A DNA stretch of 64,000 nucleotides, taken from Chloroflexi bacterium AL-N1 (GTDB lineage: Bacteria > Chloroflexota > Chloroflexia > Chloroflexales > Roseiflexaceae). Where the stretch lies: positions 1 to 64,000 of the forward strand of contig WYDT01000001.1 in the NCBI GenBank assembly GCA_013122435.1, in the 5' to 3' direction. Made by a program: the position numbers and the translations under genes. The notes beneath the pieces are model-generated. The model had not been told where the DNA came from and did not search any database. It saw only the letters and a program-made list of their open reading frames with translations. Positions within the stretch are counted from its first letter, which is position 1. Every line of letters begins with the position of its first letter. Below are positions 54,576 to 63,740 of the stretch, in pieces.

Positions 54576-57200
54576 TTAACGACCGTGGGTCAACGTAACA
54601 GGTCCCATCGCGCGTATTTCGTTCAGTGGTCGATCCCACTCGTTGATCGCCTGCAGGTAATCTTCATCACCATAGTAGCGGTAGGCCATCTCGTAGTGGG
54701 CCACGTCCTTGGGCTCAATCGGCGCAATCTGCTGACGCTGCCATCGATCAGGATTGATCACATATGGCACATGATAATCTAACGCCAGTTTCAAGCTACG
54801 ACCGTTCCGACTGTAATCGTACAAATCCTCACCATTGTGACGGGCAATTTCCGCAATCTGGGTGAAGGCATTCAACGAGTAGAGTGAATACATGAGCGAC
54901 TTGGTGCGCCCCAATTCCTTCACCATCTGCCCCTCAGAACCGACGTGTTCCGGCAGAATCTCTTTGAACCGATCATATACATAATCCAGATCGCCACGAT
55001 CATCCGCGTAAGCAGCACCTGAGGCCACAAACACCAGCCGCCAGGCCTCAAAGTTGTTCTCACCTGTCCACGACTTACCACTGTCGACAAAGTCGTTCAC
55101 CCAGGATCGGAAGGCACGCTGCTCGTCGCTCGACCACGATGAGGAACCACTGATGAGGTCGGCACCATAGAACAACCCTGGCATCGTAATCGACAACTCA
55201 ATACGCGATTGGCCATTGGTAAAGCGTGGATTCATGCGCGAGTCCTCATCCACCGCCCACACCCGAATGAGATAGGCGGCACGTTCTGCATAGCGTTCCT
55301 CACCTGATAAGGCGTAGGCCAGACCCAGGTCACGCACTGCCTGACCAATGGCAATCGCGGCTTCATAATCGTCACGGTCGGCCTGTGGGTTGATCTGACC
55401 GTCCCGACAATCCGGTTCTTTCCCATCGACACGCTTCCAACCACAGTAAGGTAGTTCGGTAAAGTAGCTGTGTTCACCATCCGGGCCGCCGTTGCGTGTC
55501 ACGCTGTACGGACCAGCATCAAGCGCGTCGCGGGCATCCTCCATCAGACGGTCGTAGTAACCCTGCCATGGCCCGTCTCCTGAACGAACTTTGTCCTGGA
55601 TGGACTCAATTTGTTGCTTGCTCACATACACATTCGCACCATCGATTCGTCCGCTACGTCCTGTGTCTGTTGGTGCTGGTGCAGCCGTCGGCTCAGGCTC
55701 GTTGGTTGGTTCTGGTGTCGCCGTTGGGTCGCCACCACCATCACCCGCACGTTCGATCTTGATCAAGTTCAGGTCAAAACTATGGCCAGCGGCCTGCTCC
55801 ACCTTCAAGGTGTGACGACCTTCCGGAAGCTGGATCGGCTCGCTCTCCGATGTAGTGAAGGAACTCGTACTACCGGTATTACGCAGGTTGACACTTCCAA
55901 CCTCGTCACTGTCAATACGGAACTGCAGCTTCACATCATCACGCTCGGTAGCGCCACGGACACGGAAGACATACTCACCACTCGACTCAATCCGCACGTT
56001 GTAAGCGAGCCACTCCTCACCTTCCCACCAGCCGACACAGCGCTCATCTTTGTTGCCATCATCGTCGGCATCACAGCCACGCATGTCAACATCGTCATTA
56101 CGATAGTTGGAGTCACCTTTGTTACCAGATGATTGGTCGTAATAGCCCTGGTCCTGCCCACCAGCGCGATAGTCTTCAACCTCGACAGTGCCTGGCAATG
56201 TGATCGTATCCCCATCGTCTGGTGGCGGTGTCTGAGTTGGTTGTGGCTCTGGTGTTGCCGTTGGGTTACTACCACCATCACCCGCACGCTCCACTTTGAT
56301 CGCATCAATATCGAAACTATGACCATCAGCCTGCTGCATCTTCAGGGTGTGACGACCTTCCGGAAGCCGAACCGGATCACTCTTGGACACAGCGAACGTA
56401 CTTGCATCACCGGAGTTACGCAGGTTGACACTCCCAACGGCCTCGTCACCGATACGGAACTGAAGCTTTACATCATCGCGGCCTGTCGCACCACGTACAC
56501 TAAAAACATACTGGCCACTCGACTCAATGTTGACCCGGTAGGCCAGCCACTCCTCACCTTCCCACCAGCCGACACAGCGCTCATCTTTGTTGCCATCTCC
56601 ATCAGCGTCACAACCACGCATGTCGACGTCATCATCACGATCGTTCGAGTCGCCATTATTACCAGAAGACTTATCATTGTACCCCGTGCCCTGCCCACCA
56701 GCGCGATAATCCTCGGCCTGGATATACCCAGGAATCTGGAGGGCATCCTCTTCGTCATTGAGTACCGATGCGGCATTAAGGGTGGATTCACTATTGGCAA
56801 TACGGAAGGCGATGGAATACGCTTCTCCCTGGCCTTGTTCATCAACTGCTCTGGCCATAAGCTTGTATTCACCATCAGGTAGTTCTGCCGTATCCCACCC
56901 CTTCGGAGTGCCATTGCTATCTCCGAAAAAGAAATACGGTGCATGGTGTTCCGTATGTATTACCTCTTCCGGGCCACTCACCGTAAATTCGACCTTGGCA
57001 ATATGCTCACCATTGGTGATCGCCTCGATGCCAACCGTTCCCTGGATGGTCTGTCCGTCCGTGATACCATTAAACGTACTCACGGTAGGAAGGTCCGTCG
57101 CCGCACGTGATGTAGTCGTATAGTACAGTATCACTTGTCCAAGCATGGCACTTACCAGAATAAAGGTAAGTAATCGAACGATTCGGTGTATGTTTTGCAT
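54576..57200 (-). CDS. Secreted alginate lyase-like protein with two CBM6-like modules
   Basis: 874 residues. Signal peptide about 1-33; an Ig-like module at about 38-130 (VSTFNGITDGQTIQGTVGIE); two closely similar carbohydrate-binding modules at about 152-305 and 338-490, each with AEDYRAGGQ/VEDYRAGGQ, DDVDMRGCDADGDGNKDERC-like sequence and WWEGEEWLAY; low-complexity Pro/Thr linkers after each; and an alginate lyase superfamily catalytic domain at about 530-874 (NNFEAWR, ELGRTKSLMYSLYSLNAF). Expected to be exported and to bind and cleave uronate-rich polysaccharide. Substrate not certain. Confidence 0.82.
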   Translation of the reverse strand: MQNIHRIVRLLTFILVSAMLGQVILYYTTTSRAATDLPTVSTFNGITDGQTIQGTVGIEAITNGEHIAKVEFTVSGPEEVIHTEHHAPYFFFGDSNGTPKGWDTAELPDGEYKLMARAVDEQGQGEAYSIAFRIANSESTLNAASVLNDEEDALQIPGYIQAEDYRAGGQGTGYNDKSSGNNGDSNDRDDDVDMRGCDADGDGNKDERCVGWWEGEEWLAYRVNIESSGQYVFSVRGATGRDDVKLQFRIGDEAVGSVNLRNSGDASTFAVSKSDPVRLPEGRHTLKMQQADGHSFDIDAIKVERAGDGGSNPTATPEPQPTQTPPPDDGDTITLPGTVEVEDYRAGGQDQGYYDQSSGNKGDSNYRNDDVDMRGCDADDDGNKDERCVGWWEGEEWLAYNVRIESSGEYVFRVRGATERDDVKLQFRIDSDEVGSVNLRNTGSTSSFTTSESEPIQLPEGRHTLKVEQAAGHSFDLNLIKIERAGDGGGDPTATPEPTNEPEPTAAPAPTDTGRSGRIDGANVYVSKQQIESIQDKVRSGDGPWQGYYDRLMEDARDALDAGPYSVTRNGGPDGEHSYFTELPYCGWKRVDGKEPDCRDGQINPQADRDDYEAAIAIGQAVRDLGLAYALSGEERYAERAAYLIRVWAVDEDSRMNPRFTNGQSRIELSITMPGLFYGADLISGSSSWSSDEQRAFRSWVNDFVDSGKSWTGENNFEAWRLVFVASGAAYADDRGDLDYVYDRFKEILPEHVGSEGQMVKELGRTKSLMYSLYSLNAFTQIAEIARHNGEDLYDYSRNGRSLKLALDYHVPYVINPDRWQRQQIAPIEPKDVAHYEMAYRYYGDEDYLQAINEWDRPLNEIRAMGPVTLTHGR

Positions 57201-57340
57201 GATTTAACTCCTAAAAGTTTTTCCTGCTAATTGGCGTATGTGGCCAGGCACATGTAAAAGCAGGTTGTGGGCCAAGGTTCCTGTTAGAACCCTGATAAAG
57301 AGCTTACCCACGGGTGACGTATTCCCTATATTTTTATGAT

Positions 57341-58963
57341 CTATTCACCATTGTTATGCGCTAAATCACCAACTAACTCCATGCTCTCACCCTGCGGTGG
57401 CACAGTGTCAGTAAGATTAGCCTGAGGGTGCATAGTCACAATACCGTACGAGAATATGTCGTAGAGATAGAGCCAATCCAGAGGAATTTTGAGACGTACT
57501 ATGCCATCATCAACCGTTACGGTAACGGTAGTGGTGCTTACCCAATCAATACCATCCCACTCCATAAACGTCGCTACCTCATCGCCGCTACGATATAGCA
57601 CGGTATAATCGGCCCCCGCTTCACGCCACGGAACACTTATGTCTCCATAGGTATCGTCTGTATCAAAAAAGACCGCATAGGTTGTTTCATTTGGTTGGGC
57701 TTGAATCTGCCCAGCAACTTCAACGGTGACAACGATATCATTCCCGTCTTTGATGACACTTGCAGCAATGATATCAATATGTGGGTTGGCCACATTCCCA
57801 GCTTCGCCCTGTATATGGCCATGGGTCAGTGGTACCGATGTTCCCGTGGGAACGGGTGTTGCGAACAGAGACTCGTCGTCAGTTCCAACCGACTGAGGAG
57901 ATACCACCGTTGATTCTGCTTCAGGAGCAGCTCTTTCTTGCGTAATACTCGAACTTGATGCATTCCCCTGGCTAAAAAGTGCGGTCAGCATACAAAAGAT
58001 GATAAAGAGGCCGACACCCATCGCAGGGTATTGCCACTTGATAGTACGACGTGGTTGTTGTGGTGCCATTTGAGCTTGCAATGGTACATGGCAGAGCGGA
58101 CAACGGGCGGCTGGTCGAATATATTGATCACAGCGTGGGCATGTAATCATCTGAGCACGTTCCTCCGTCCGCAGACGTTCTACTATAGGTGCAAGCACAT
58201 TATGCAATTCAGCGGCACTGGTTGGTCTTGCATCTGGTGACTTATCCAGACAACGAATGATCAACTCAATGACGTCGGTTGGCAATTCGGGATGTGTACT
58301 CCTAAGATCAGGAAGCGCTTCTGATGTATGTCGCATAACTATCTCAGCTGGATTTGAACCTGTGAATGGCACGCTTCCAGTGAGTAATTCATAAGCTAAA
58401 ACGCCACATGCATAGAGATCACTCTGCACTGTTGGTGACTGATTTGCACTAAGTTCTGGTGCCAGATAGGTTGCCTCAGCCACTGTCATTGCGTGAGCGT
58501 TGATAGGTTGGTCTGCCTCACGGAGATTAATGAGTTTCAACCGACCTGTTTTGCTCACCCAGAAAGCCTGAGGACAGAAGCGTCCCCAGGCAATAGTGGC
58601 TTGATGTAGTTCTTGAAGAATATCCGTGATTTGCAAGATGACATCAAGTGCAATAACGAGCGAAAGCTGTGTTTGATACAGGCAATCAGACAGTGGGTTT
58701 GCAGCCGGTCCGTCGAAGACCATAAACCAATGCTGTTGATCACCACCCTGGTCGCGAAGTGTTGCAATCTGTGGGTGGCGAAAGCGTGCGAATAAGGCAG
58801 CCTCGGCCTGGAGCAAGGCCAATTCTTGTGGATCATCAACCACAACCCGTAGCGTGACTTCCTGAGATGCTGTGAAGCCGCGAAAATAGCCTGCTCCTAG
58901 CGCTGAAAGGGCCGGACCTACTCGATAGACCTGATTACTTTGGATACTCGTCACGTTTTCCAT
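57341..58963 (-). CDS. Membrane pseudokinase with zinc ribbon and extracellular domain
   Basis: 540 residues from ATG 58963 (GGAGAG upstream); the frame extends to 58993. Kinase-like domain at about 10-260 with APEL and SDLYACGVLAYELLTGSVPF, but the ATP lysine (VTLRVVV), the HRD (WGRFCPQ) and the DFG (INLRE) are all lost, so it should be inactive. CPRCDQYIRPAARCPLC forms a zinc ribbon at about 290. A TM helix near 330-350 leads to a surface domain that resembles carbohydrate-binding or DOMON-like folds. Follows the TadZ gene by 13 bp in the pilus operon. Confidence 0.78.
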   Translation of the reverse strand: MENVTSIQSNQVYRVGPALSALGAGYFRGFTASQEVTLRVVVDDPQELALLQAEAALFARFRHPQIATLRDQGGDQQHWFMVFDGPAANPLSDCLYQTQLSLVIALDVILQITDILQELHQATIAWGRFCPQAFWVSKTGRLKLINLREADQPINAHAMTVAEATYLAPELSANQSPTVQSDLYACGVLAYELLTGSVPFTGSNPAEIVMRHTSEALPDLRSTHPELPTDVIELIIRCLDKSPDARPTSAAELHNVLAPIVERLRTEERAQMITCPRCDQYIRPAARCPLCHVPLQAQMAPQQPRRTIKWQYPAMGVGLFIIFCMLTALFSQGNASSSSITQERAAPEAESTVVSPQSVGTDDESLFATPVPTGTSVPLTHGHIQGEAGNVANPHIDIIAASVIKDGNDIVVTVEVAGQIQAQPNETTYAVFFDTDDTYGDISVPWREAGADYTVLYRSGDEVATFMEWDGIDWVSTTTVTVTVDDGIVRLKIPLDWLYLYDIFSYGIVTMHPQANLTDTVPPQGESMELVGDLAHNNGE

Positions 58964-58976
58964 AGACACTCTCCGA

Positions 58977-60341
58977 CTATGCAGCACGTGCAACCGGTAA
59001 ACGTTCGGTTACATGTGCAGCAAACTGCCGCAATTCACGAGTCATCGCTGCATTTGGCGCTAGCTCAGCGATCAACGAGCCATTGTTGATGAAGGGCTGG
59101 AGTGTACGAAAATCGGCACTCACCTCGCCGAGCATGTCATAGCCACTAAAGAGATTGCGGATATCATCACTGCGAATGTCAGCACGGCGTGTCGCACGAT
59201 TGACACAGTAGGCTATTTGCTCACGTCGCAACCCCATTTCTTCGAGGACATTCATGGCTGCGCGTGTTGCACGTACACTGGGCAAATCTGGCGTACAAAC
59301 AAGAACCACCAGATCGGACAATTCGAGCGCTGTAAGCGTCACATCATCAAGGTGCGATGGTGTATCTAAAACAACATAATGGTAGTTGCGACGTAGCGAG
59401 TGAATGGTTCGGCGTGCGAGCATCAATACAATCTGTTTTACCTTTTCCTTTTTCAGCAAAAGTTCCAGGTATTCGGTTCGTCCGGCGTTTATATGCACCG
59501 TCTGTTGTTCACGAATCTGTGCCAGCGCATCATCGATAAACGATGCACGATCATCTTCCAGGACATCACGTTCCAGGACATCACGCATAAACTCGACGCG
59601 TTCTGCATCAAGTGGCGCAGACAAAAGGCGCAGGCGGTCATTAATGAGTGGAGCAATGTTTTCCAGATCAGTACGACTAATCCCATCCAGTACTGGGATG
59701 AGATCCAGCACCGATTGGCTTGCCGTATGACCAACATAGGTCTCCAGACTCCCAAACTGCCAGTTAAAATCGGACAGAATGGCCCGCGATCGATCCTCTT
59801 GTGAGGACAACAGGAAGGCCAGGTTGGCTGCCAGGGTGGTCTTGCCAACACCACCTTTGAAGCTAAAGAACGATATCACCCGGCCAATACCACCGCCAAC
59901 ACCACTTACACGATCCTGAATAATATTGTACGCCTGCAGCACACTATCGATGATAGTTTGATAACGCAGTGTGGTATACGGTGGTTCAACATGTATGACA
60001 TCACATACACCACTATCCAACGCCTGATGTAAATACTGATGATCCTGATAATGTGATTGACACGCCAGAATCACCGAAGCAATACGCGGATGGATATGAA
60101 TAGCCTGCCGACACACATCAAGTACATCTTCTCCTGGTAAATCATCAGTGATAAGCAGTACATCAGGAGCGTGGTTCTTAAGCATTTCGATACATTCACG
60201 ACTGCCTATGGCTGTTCCAATCGGCATTGTGTCACCACCTTGCTCCAGGAAGGCCCAAACTCGTTCTGTTAATGTTGCGTCATTACTGGCGAGCAGTACG
60301 CGCACTTTTTTATGGAGTTGCCAGTCAAAGTTGGTCATCAT
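58977..60341 (-). CDS. TadZ/CpaE-like pilus assembly ATPase
   Basis: 454 residues from ATG 60341 after GAGGGAG; an upstream start at 60419 would overlap cpaB. N-terminal receiver-like domain at about 10-130, then a MinD/ParA-type ATPase with the deviant Walker A FKGGVGKTTLAANLAF near 160, and DTPSHLDDV. CpaE/TadZ places the Tad (Flp) pilus at the cell pole or membrane. Sits between cpaB and the pseudokinase. Confidence 0.85.
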   Translation of the reverse strand: MMTNFDWQLHKKVRVLLASNDATLTERVWAFLEQGGDTMPIGTAIGSRECIEMLKNHAPDVLLITDDLPGEDVLDVCRQAIHIHPRIASVILACQSHYQDHQYLHQALDSGVCDVIHVEPPYTTLRYQTIIDSVLQAYNIIQDRVSGVGGGIGRVISFFSFKGGVGKTTLAANLAFLLSSQEDRSRAILSDFNWQFGSLETYVGHTASQSVLDLIPVLDGISRTDLENIAPLINDRLRLLSAPLDAERVEFMRDVLERDVLEDDRASFIDDALAQIREQQTVHINAGRTEYLELLLKKEKVKQIVLMLARRTIHSLRRNYHYVVLDTPSHLDDVTLTALELSDLVVLVCTPDLPSVRATRAAMNVLEEMGLRREQIAYCVNRATRRADIRSDDIRNLFSGYDMLGEVSADFRTLQPFINNGSLIAELAPNAAMTRELRQFAAHVTERLPVARAA

Positions 60342-60357
60342 GTCAGGCTCCCTCGTA

Positions 60358-61158
60358 TTATGGATTTTGGCTGCCGATAAACTCAACCGGATCGATGTTA
60401 GGCATTTCTTCCTCATCAAGACGACGGATAATCAGCCGTAACTCTTTCCCGAAATTCGTGGCATGGGAGACTTCCAGAGCCTGTTCTGGTGTTAATTCCA
60501 CCGTGACAATCGAGGACGGAGCCAGCTCCACCTCACCATCGGCACCAGCAGGCAGGTAGGTCTGTCCACCGACACCACCAACTCCACCTTGTTCTGGTAA
60601 CAGGGTATCAACCGCTAGAACTTTGATGTTCTGAAGGAGGAACTCGGTCTTGAGCACACCCTCTCGGTCGACATATGACAACACGATATCAACATAATTT
60701 CCCTGTCGTACGCTGTTGCCAACACTGGTGATGCCATTGACAGGAATACTGACCGCCCGACTCCCAGGTTCTAATCCAGCGTTGCGTGAGACCATGTTTT
60801 GCTGGACATATTCGCCTGGCGCAATGTTAATCAACGCGGTTGTATTACCATCAATCAGATCGTTGATATCTAAGATGTAGCTCGGTGCAAGATATTTCAC
60901 TGGCAACTCAACTGTCGTAAGCAGATCCTCTGTAATTTGTTGTCGTGCAGCAATGGGTTCGGTAGCAACAACAACCGTCTCTTTGATGCCGACTTCTGCT
61001 TCTAAACGACCAACATACATTGTGACCGCAATACCGCCTGCAATAGCCAGAACGATAGCTGTAACCGTCAATATGATGCCTTTGCGTCGCACCTTCGCGG
61101 GATCAGTGACTGGTCGTGGTGGTGTAGTGGCACCTTGTTGTGGTGCAAGTGTAGTCAT
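60358..61158 (-). CDS. cpaB: Flp pilus assembly protein CpaB (SAF domain)
   Basis: 266 residues. N-terminal TM at about 28-48, then a SAF domain (VVVATEPIAARQQITEDLL) and a RcpC/CpaB region (SRAVSIPVNGITSVGNSVRQGNYVDIV) at about 130-165. CpaB shapes the outer part of the Tad secretion channel, and SAF domains bind polysaccharide. The start overlaps the preceding gene stop by ATGA. Confidence 0.88.
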   Translation of the reverse strand: MTTLAPQQGATTPPRPVTDPAKVRRKGIILTVTAIVLAIAGGIAVTMYVGRLEAEVGIKETVVVATEPIAARQQITEDLLTTVELPVKYLAPSYILDINDLIDGNTTALINIAPGEYVQQNMVSRNAGLEPGSRAVSIPVNGITSVGNSVRQGNYVDIVLSYVDREGVLKTEFLLQNIKVLAVDTLLPEQGGVGGVGGQTYLPAGADGEVELAPSSIVTVELTPEQALEVSHATNFGKELRLIIRRLDEEEMPNIDPVEFIGSQNP

Positions 61159-62189
61159 GCAATACCTCCTCTTACACGAACACCGCGTATGGTAAGATCA
61201 GCGGTTTGGTCAATATGATGAATAACACGGAGCATATGAGTCAGATGTGTTGCTTCAGGGAATATATGCAGCTCAACACACCCACGAGGAAAACAACGTG
61301 ATACACTGATACCACTTGGTTGAGGGTCAATCTGTGGTAGGGACAGCTTGGTGCGAACCGCATTCATACGGTTGAACAGTTTGGGATGGTGCACACAAAC
61401 GGTTGGTGTCAGCGTTTCATCAAGAACACCGTTCTCTTTAAACAGTGTCTGGATGATCTGCCCCCGCGCGGAACAGATAAGCTTTTTGGCAGGAATATCG
61501 TATTCCCACAGTTGCTCTCGACCCCAGCGAGACACCCCTTTCGGACGCCACGAATGGCGCATGGTCTTAATCGGTCCATGTATTCCTGTCACATAATAGG
61601 AATGTATCTCTTTTTGGAGACACTCAATAAAAGTGACTAACTGGGGCAGCGATAAACCTTCGCGTGCTGCATATGCCGCGGCTTGTACGAGAAACGAAAA
61701 ACGTAGTCCGACAGCGGCGAGTTCGCATATCGCAATCCGGGGTGCCGTCGTGGTGAGATGTTTTGTTCCTGCGAGAACCACCTTCGCAGCCATGCGTGCC
61801 GAACATACCGTGTTGTCCAGCGATTCTGGAAGATGGAGCGATACAATACTCATACCATTAGATAGCGTTTGTTCATAGAGATGCGCTATATCGCTTATCG
61901 TGCTTGATTGATAGGCAATAGAATGCGGTATATGAGCAGCACAGGTATGATGTAATGTTTGATTCGCGTCAAGCGTATAGGTCTGTTGCCTGGTGCCAAC
62001 CACACGTGGGACAACTAATACACCAGCTTCTTTAAGAAACTCTGGATCAAGCTCGCAACTTGCATCGACCACAATCACAACGCGCTGTTGTGCGTTTGGT
62101 GTAACCAAGATTTGCGGTGCAAGCTCATAGTACGTGGTAAGGGTTGGCTCTGCTTGCTTCTGTACTTCTGGTTCCATACAAACAGTCAT
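61155..62189 (-). CDS. DegV-like protein in pilus operon
   Basis: 344 residues. From about 36, VVIVVDASCELDPEFLKEAGVLVVPRVV, then SIAYQSSTISDIAHLYEQ and SIVSLHLPESLDNTVCSARMAAKVV match the first half of DegV fatty-acid-binding proteins. The second half, about 200-344, is not clearly DegV. AAGGAG precedes ATG. The pairing of a lipid-binding fold with pilus genes is unusual. Confidence 0.6.
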   Translation of the reverse strand: MTVCMEPEVQKQAEPTLTTYYELAPQILVTPNAQQRVVIVVDASCELDPEFLKEAGVLVVPRVVGTRQQTYTLDANQTLHHTCAAHIPHSIAYQSSTISDIAHLYEQTLSNGMSIVSLHLPESLDNTVCSARMAAKVVLAGTKHLTTTAPRIAICELAAVGLRFSFLVQAAAYAAREGLSLPQLVTFIECLQKEIHSYYVTGIHGPIKTMRHSWRPKGVSRWGREQLWEYDIPAKKLICSARGQIIQTLFKENGVLDETLTPTVCVHHPKLFNRMNAVRTKLSLPQIDPQPSGISVSRCFPRGCVELHIFPEATHLTHMLRVIHHIDQTADLTIRGVRVRGGIA

Positions 62190-62206
62190 AGCACTACTCC
62201 TTTGTT

Positions 62207-62653
62207 TTACAAAGTAATCAGGCTCAACGCGCCGGTGACAATGCCGCCAAAGGCGAGAAATGGGCCAAATGCGATAACACTACGGAGCTTGACACGGCGA
62301 AGCGTGACACCAACGATGACAAACAACAATGCACTTACGAAGGCAATTAACAGTGCCAGAAATATCGATGGCCAGCCCAATACCAGGCCAATAAATAGTC
62401 CGAGTTTCATATCACCACCACCAGCCTTCCCCAGCCCATGGGTCAGAATTGGGATCAGAAAGAGCGTACCGGCAATAAGACCTCCCAGCAGGAGCGACCA
62501 GCGTTCAGGACGAGCTAACGCAACCGCAAGGGCAATGCCCAAAGCAGGAAACATTATATGGTTGGGGATACGGCGTTCACGGATATCGGTAATCGATACA
62601 TAGACCAACACAACAGCCGCAAAGGCAATCAGAGCCAGTTCAAGGTAGTCCAT
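62207..62653 (-). CDS. cpaA: Prepilin peptidase, TadV/CpaA (A24)
   Basis: 148 residues, about five TM helices. The A24 aspartates appear in SITDIRERRIPN (Asp about 23) and GGGDMKLG (Asp about 80). It cleaves prepilin leaders on the inside of the membrane. It opens the operon followed by the DegV-like, cpaB, TadZ and pseudokinase genes. Pilin and TadABC genes are not in this window. Confidence 0.9.
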   Translation of the reverse strand: MDYLELALIAFAAVVLVYVSITDIRERRIPNHIMFPALGIALAVALARPERWSLLLGGLIAGTLFLIPILTHGLGKAGGGDMKLGLFIGLVLGWPSIFLALLIAFVSALLFVIVGVTLRRVKLRSVIAFGPFLAFGGIVTGALSLITL

Positions 62654-62726
62654 AATACGTGTCTCCTTGATGAAACAAGAGCCAGAAATATCAATTGACG
62701 TTTAGGAATGATGATAGTGATGAATG

Positions 62727-63494
62727 CTATGCTGAGAGCGCCATATCGTGCACGGCATTTACATTTTCATTGAGAGGGACAAACTGATAACCTTCACCCC
62801 ACACGGTGTTAATCATCTCGCCACAAGACTCGTCGTATGCTGTGAGTTTTTGTCGTAAGCGACCAATGTGGATATCGACTGTACGGGTATCGTTCTGCGC
62901 GGCATATCCCCATACACGCTCAAGGAGTTCACCGCGTGAAAAGACACGTCCGGTCGTGCTCACAAGCAAGCGCAATAGCTCAAATTCCTTGGGCGTCACA
63001 TCGACAACCTGACCGCGCACAAGGATCTGGCGTCGTCGCGGATCGACCAACAATGGCCCTTCTTTGATCACCGCATGACATTTGCCAATGCTGCGACGCA
63101 GAATAGCCTGAATACGATAGATCAACTCCAGTGGATTAAAGGGTTTGGCAATGTAATCATCAGCCCCTGCTTCAAACCCTTTGAGTCGGTCGCTTTCTTC
63201 GATCTGGTCTGATACAAAGAGAATGGGAACATCAACCAGATGCGCCAGTTCTCCTTCAAGACCACCAGCACGAATAGTTGCACACATAGCATAACCACAG
63301 CCATCATCGAGCATAACATCGAGGAGAATGACTTCGGGTTTGTATTGTCCTAACAGTTCAATGGCTTCAACACATCCATTGGCGATAATAACGGCAAAGT
63401 CATTACGACGCAGGCACGTTTCGGCAAACTCACATGAGATCGCATTGTCATCTACGACCATCACAAGTGGTTGAACAAGTGGTGCGTATTCCAT
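62727..63494 (-). CDS. OmpR/PhoB-family response regulator
   Basis: 255 residues. Receiver: MVVDDN, VILLDVMLDDG and AKPFNPLE; winged helix from about 145 with TPKEFELLRLLVSTTGRVFSRGELL and IHIGRLRQKL. It stands upstream of the pilus operon on the same strand and could regulate it; no cognate kinase is visible. Three near-repeats at 63663-63692 lie in its upstream region. Confidence 0.9.
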   Translation of the reverse strand: MEYAPLVQPLVMVVDDNAISCEFAETCLRRNDFAVIIANGCVEAIELLGQYKPEVILLDVMLDDGCGYAMCATIRAGGLEGELAHLVDVPILFVSDQIEESDRLKGFEAGADDYIAKPFNPLELIYRIQAILRRSIGKCHAVIKEGPLLVDPRRRQILVRGQVVDVTPKEFELLRLLVSTTGRVFSRGELLERVWGYAAQNDTRTVDIHIGRLRQKLTAYDESCGEMINTVWGEGYQFVPLNENVNAVHDMALSA

Positions 63495-63662
63495 CGTTAT
63501 CCTCCTTTATACATCTATCCTGTAGTGGTGAAAATACATGTCATATCTAACATTCGATGTATGTTGTGTATCAACAATGAAACGGTTGCTTGGGTGTATT
63601 AAAACAGAATACGTATAGGGACAGCAAGAAGACAACTGACACAAAAAGAACTACACAAGTGT

Positions 63663-63692
63663 TACAATAGTGCTACAATAGTTACTATAACT
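63663..63692. promoter_or_regulatory. Three 11-bp-spaced direct repeats
   Basis: TACAATAGT (63663-63671), TACAATAGT (63674-63682) and TACTATAACT (63683-63692) recur about every helical turn between the divergent PhoB-like regulator and the partial XRE gene. PhoB-family regulators bind direct repeats at this period. Confidence 0.5.
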
Positions 63693-63740
63693 AGGACAAA
63701 CTTAACCACAAGTGCTGTTACAAGTGAGAAACAGGTTGTA

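Noticed and set aside
54585..56882. Long open frames on the plus strand opposite the alginate lyase gene (up to 249 codons)
   Set aside because: They are antisense to a clear secreted enzyme, lack ribosome sites and protein-like motifs, and arise from the repetitive codon pattern of the two binding modules.
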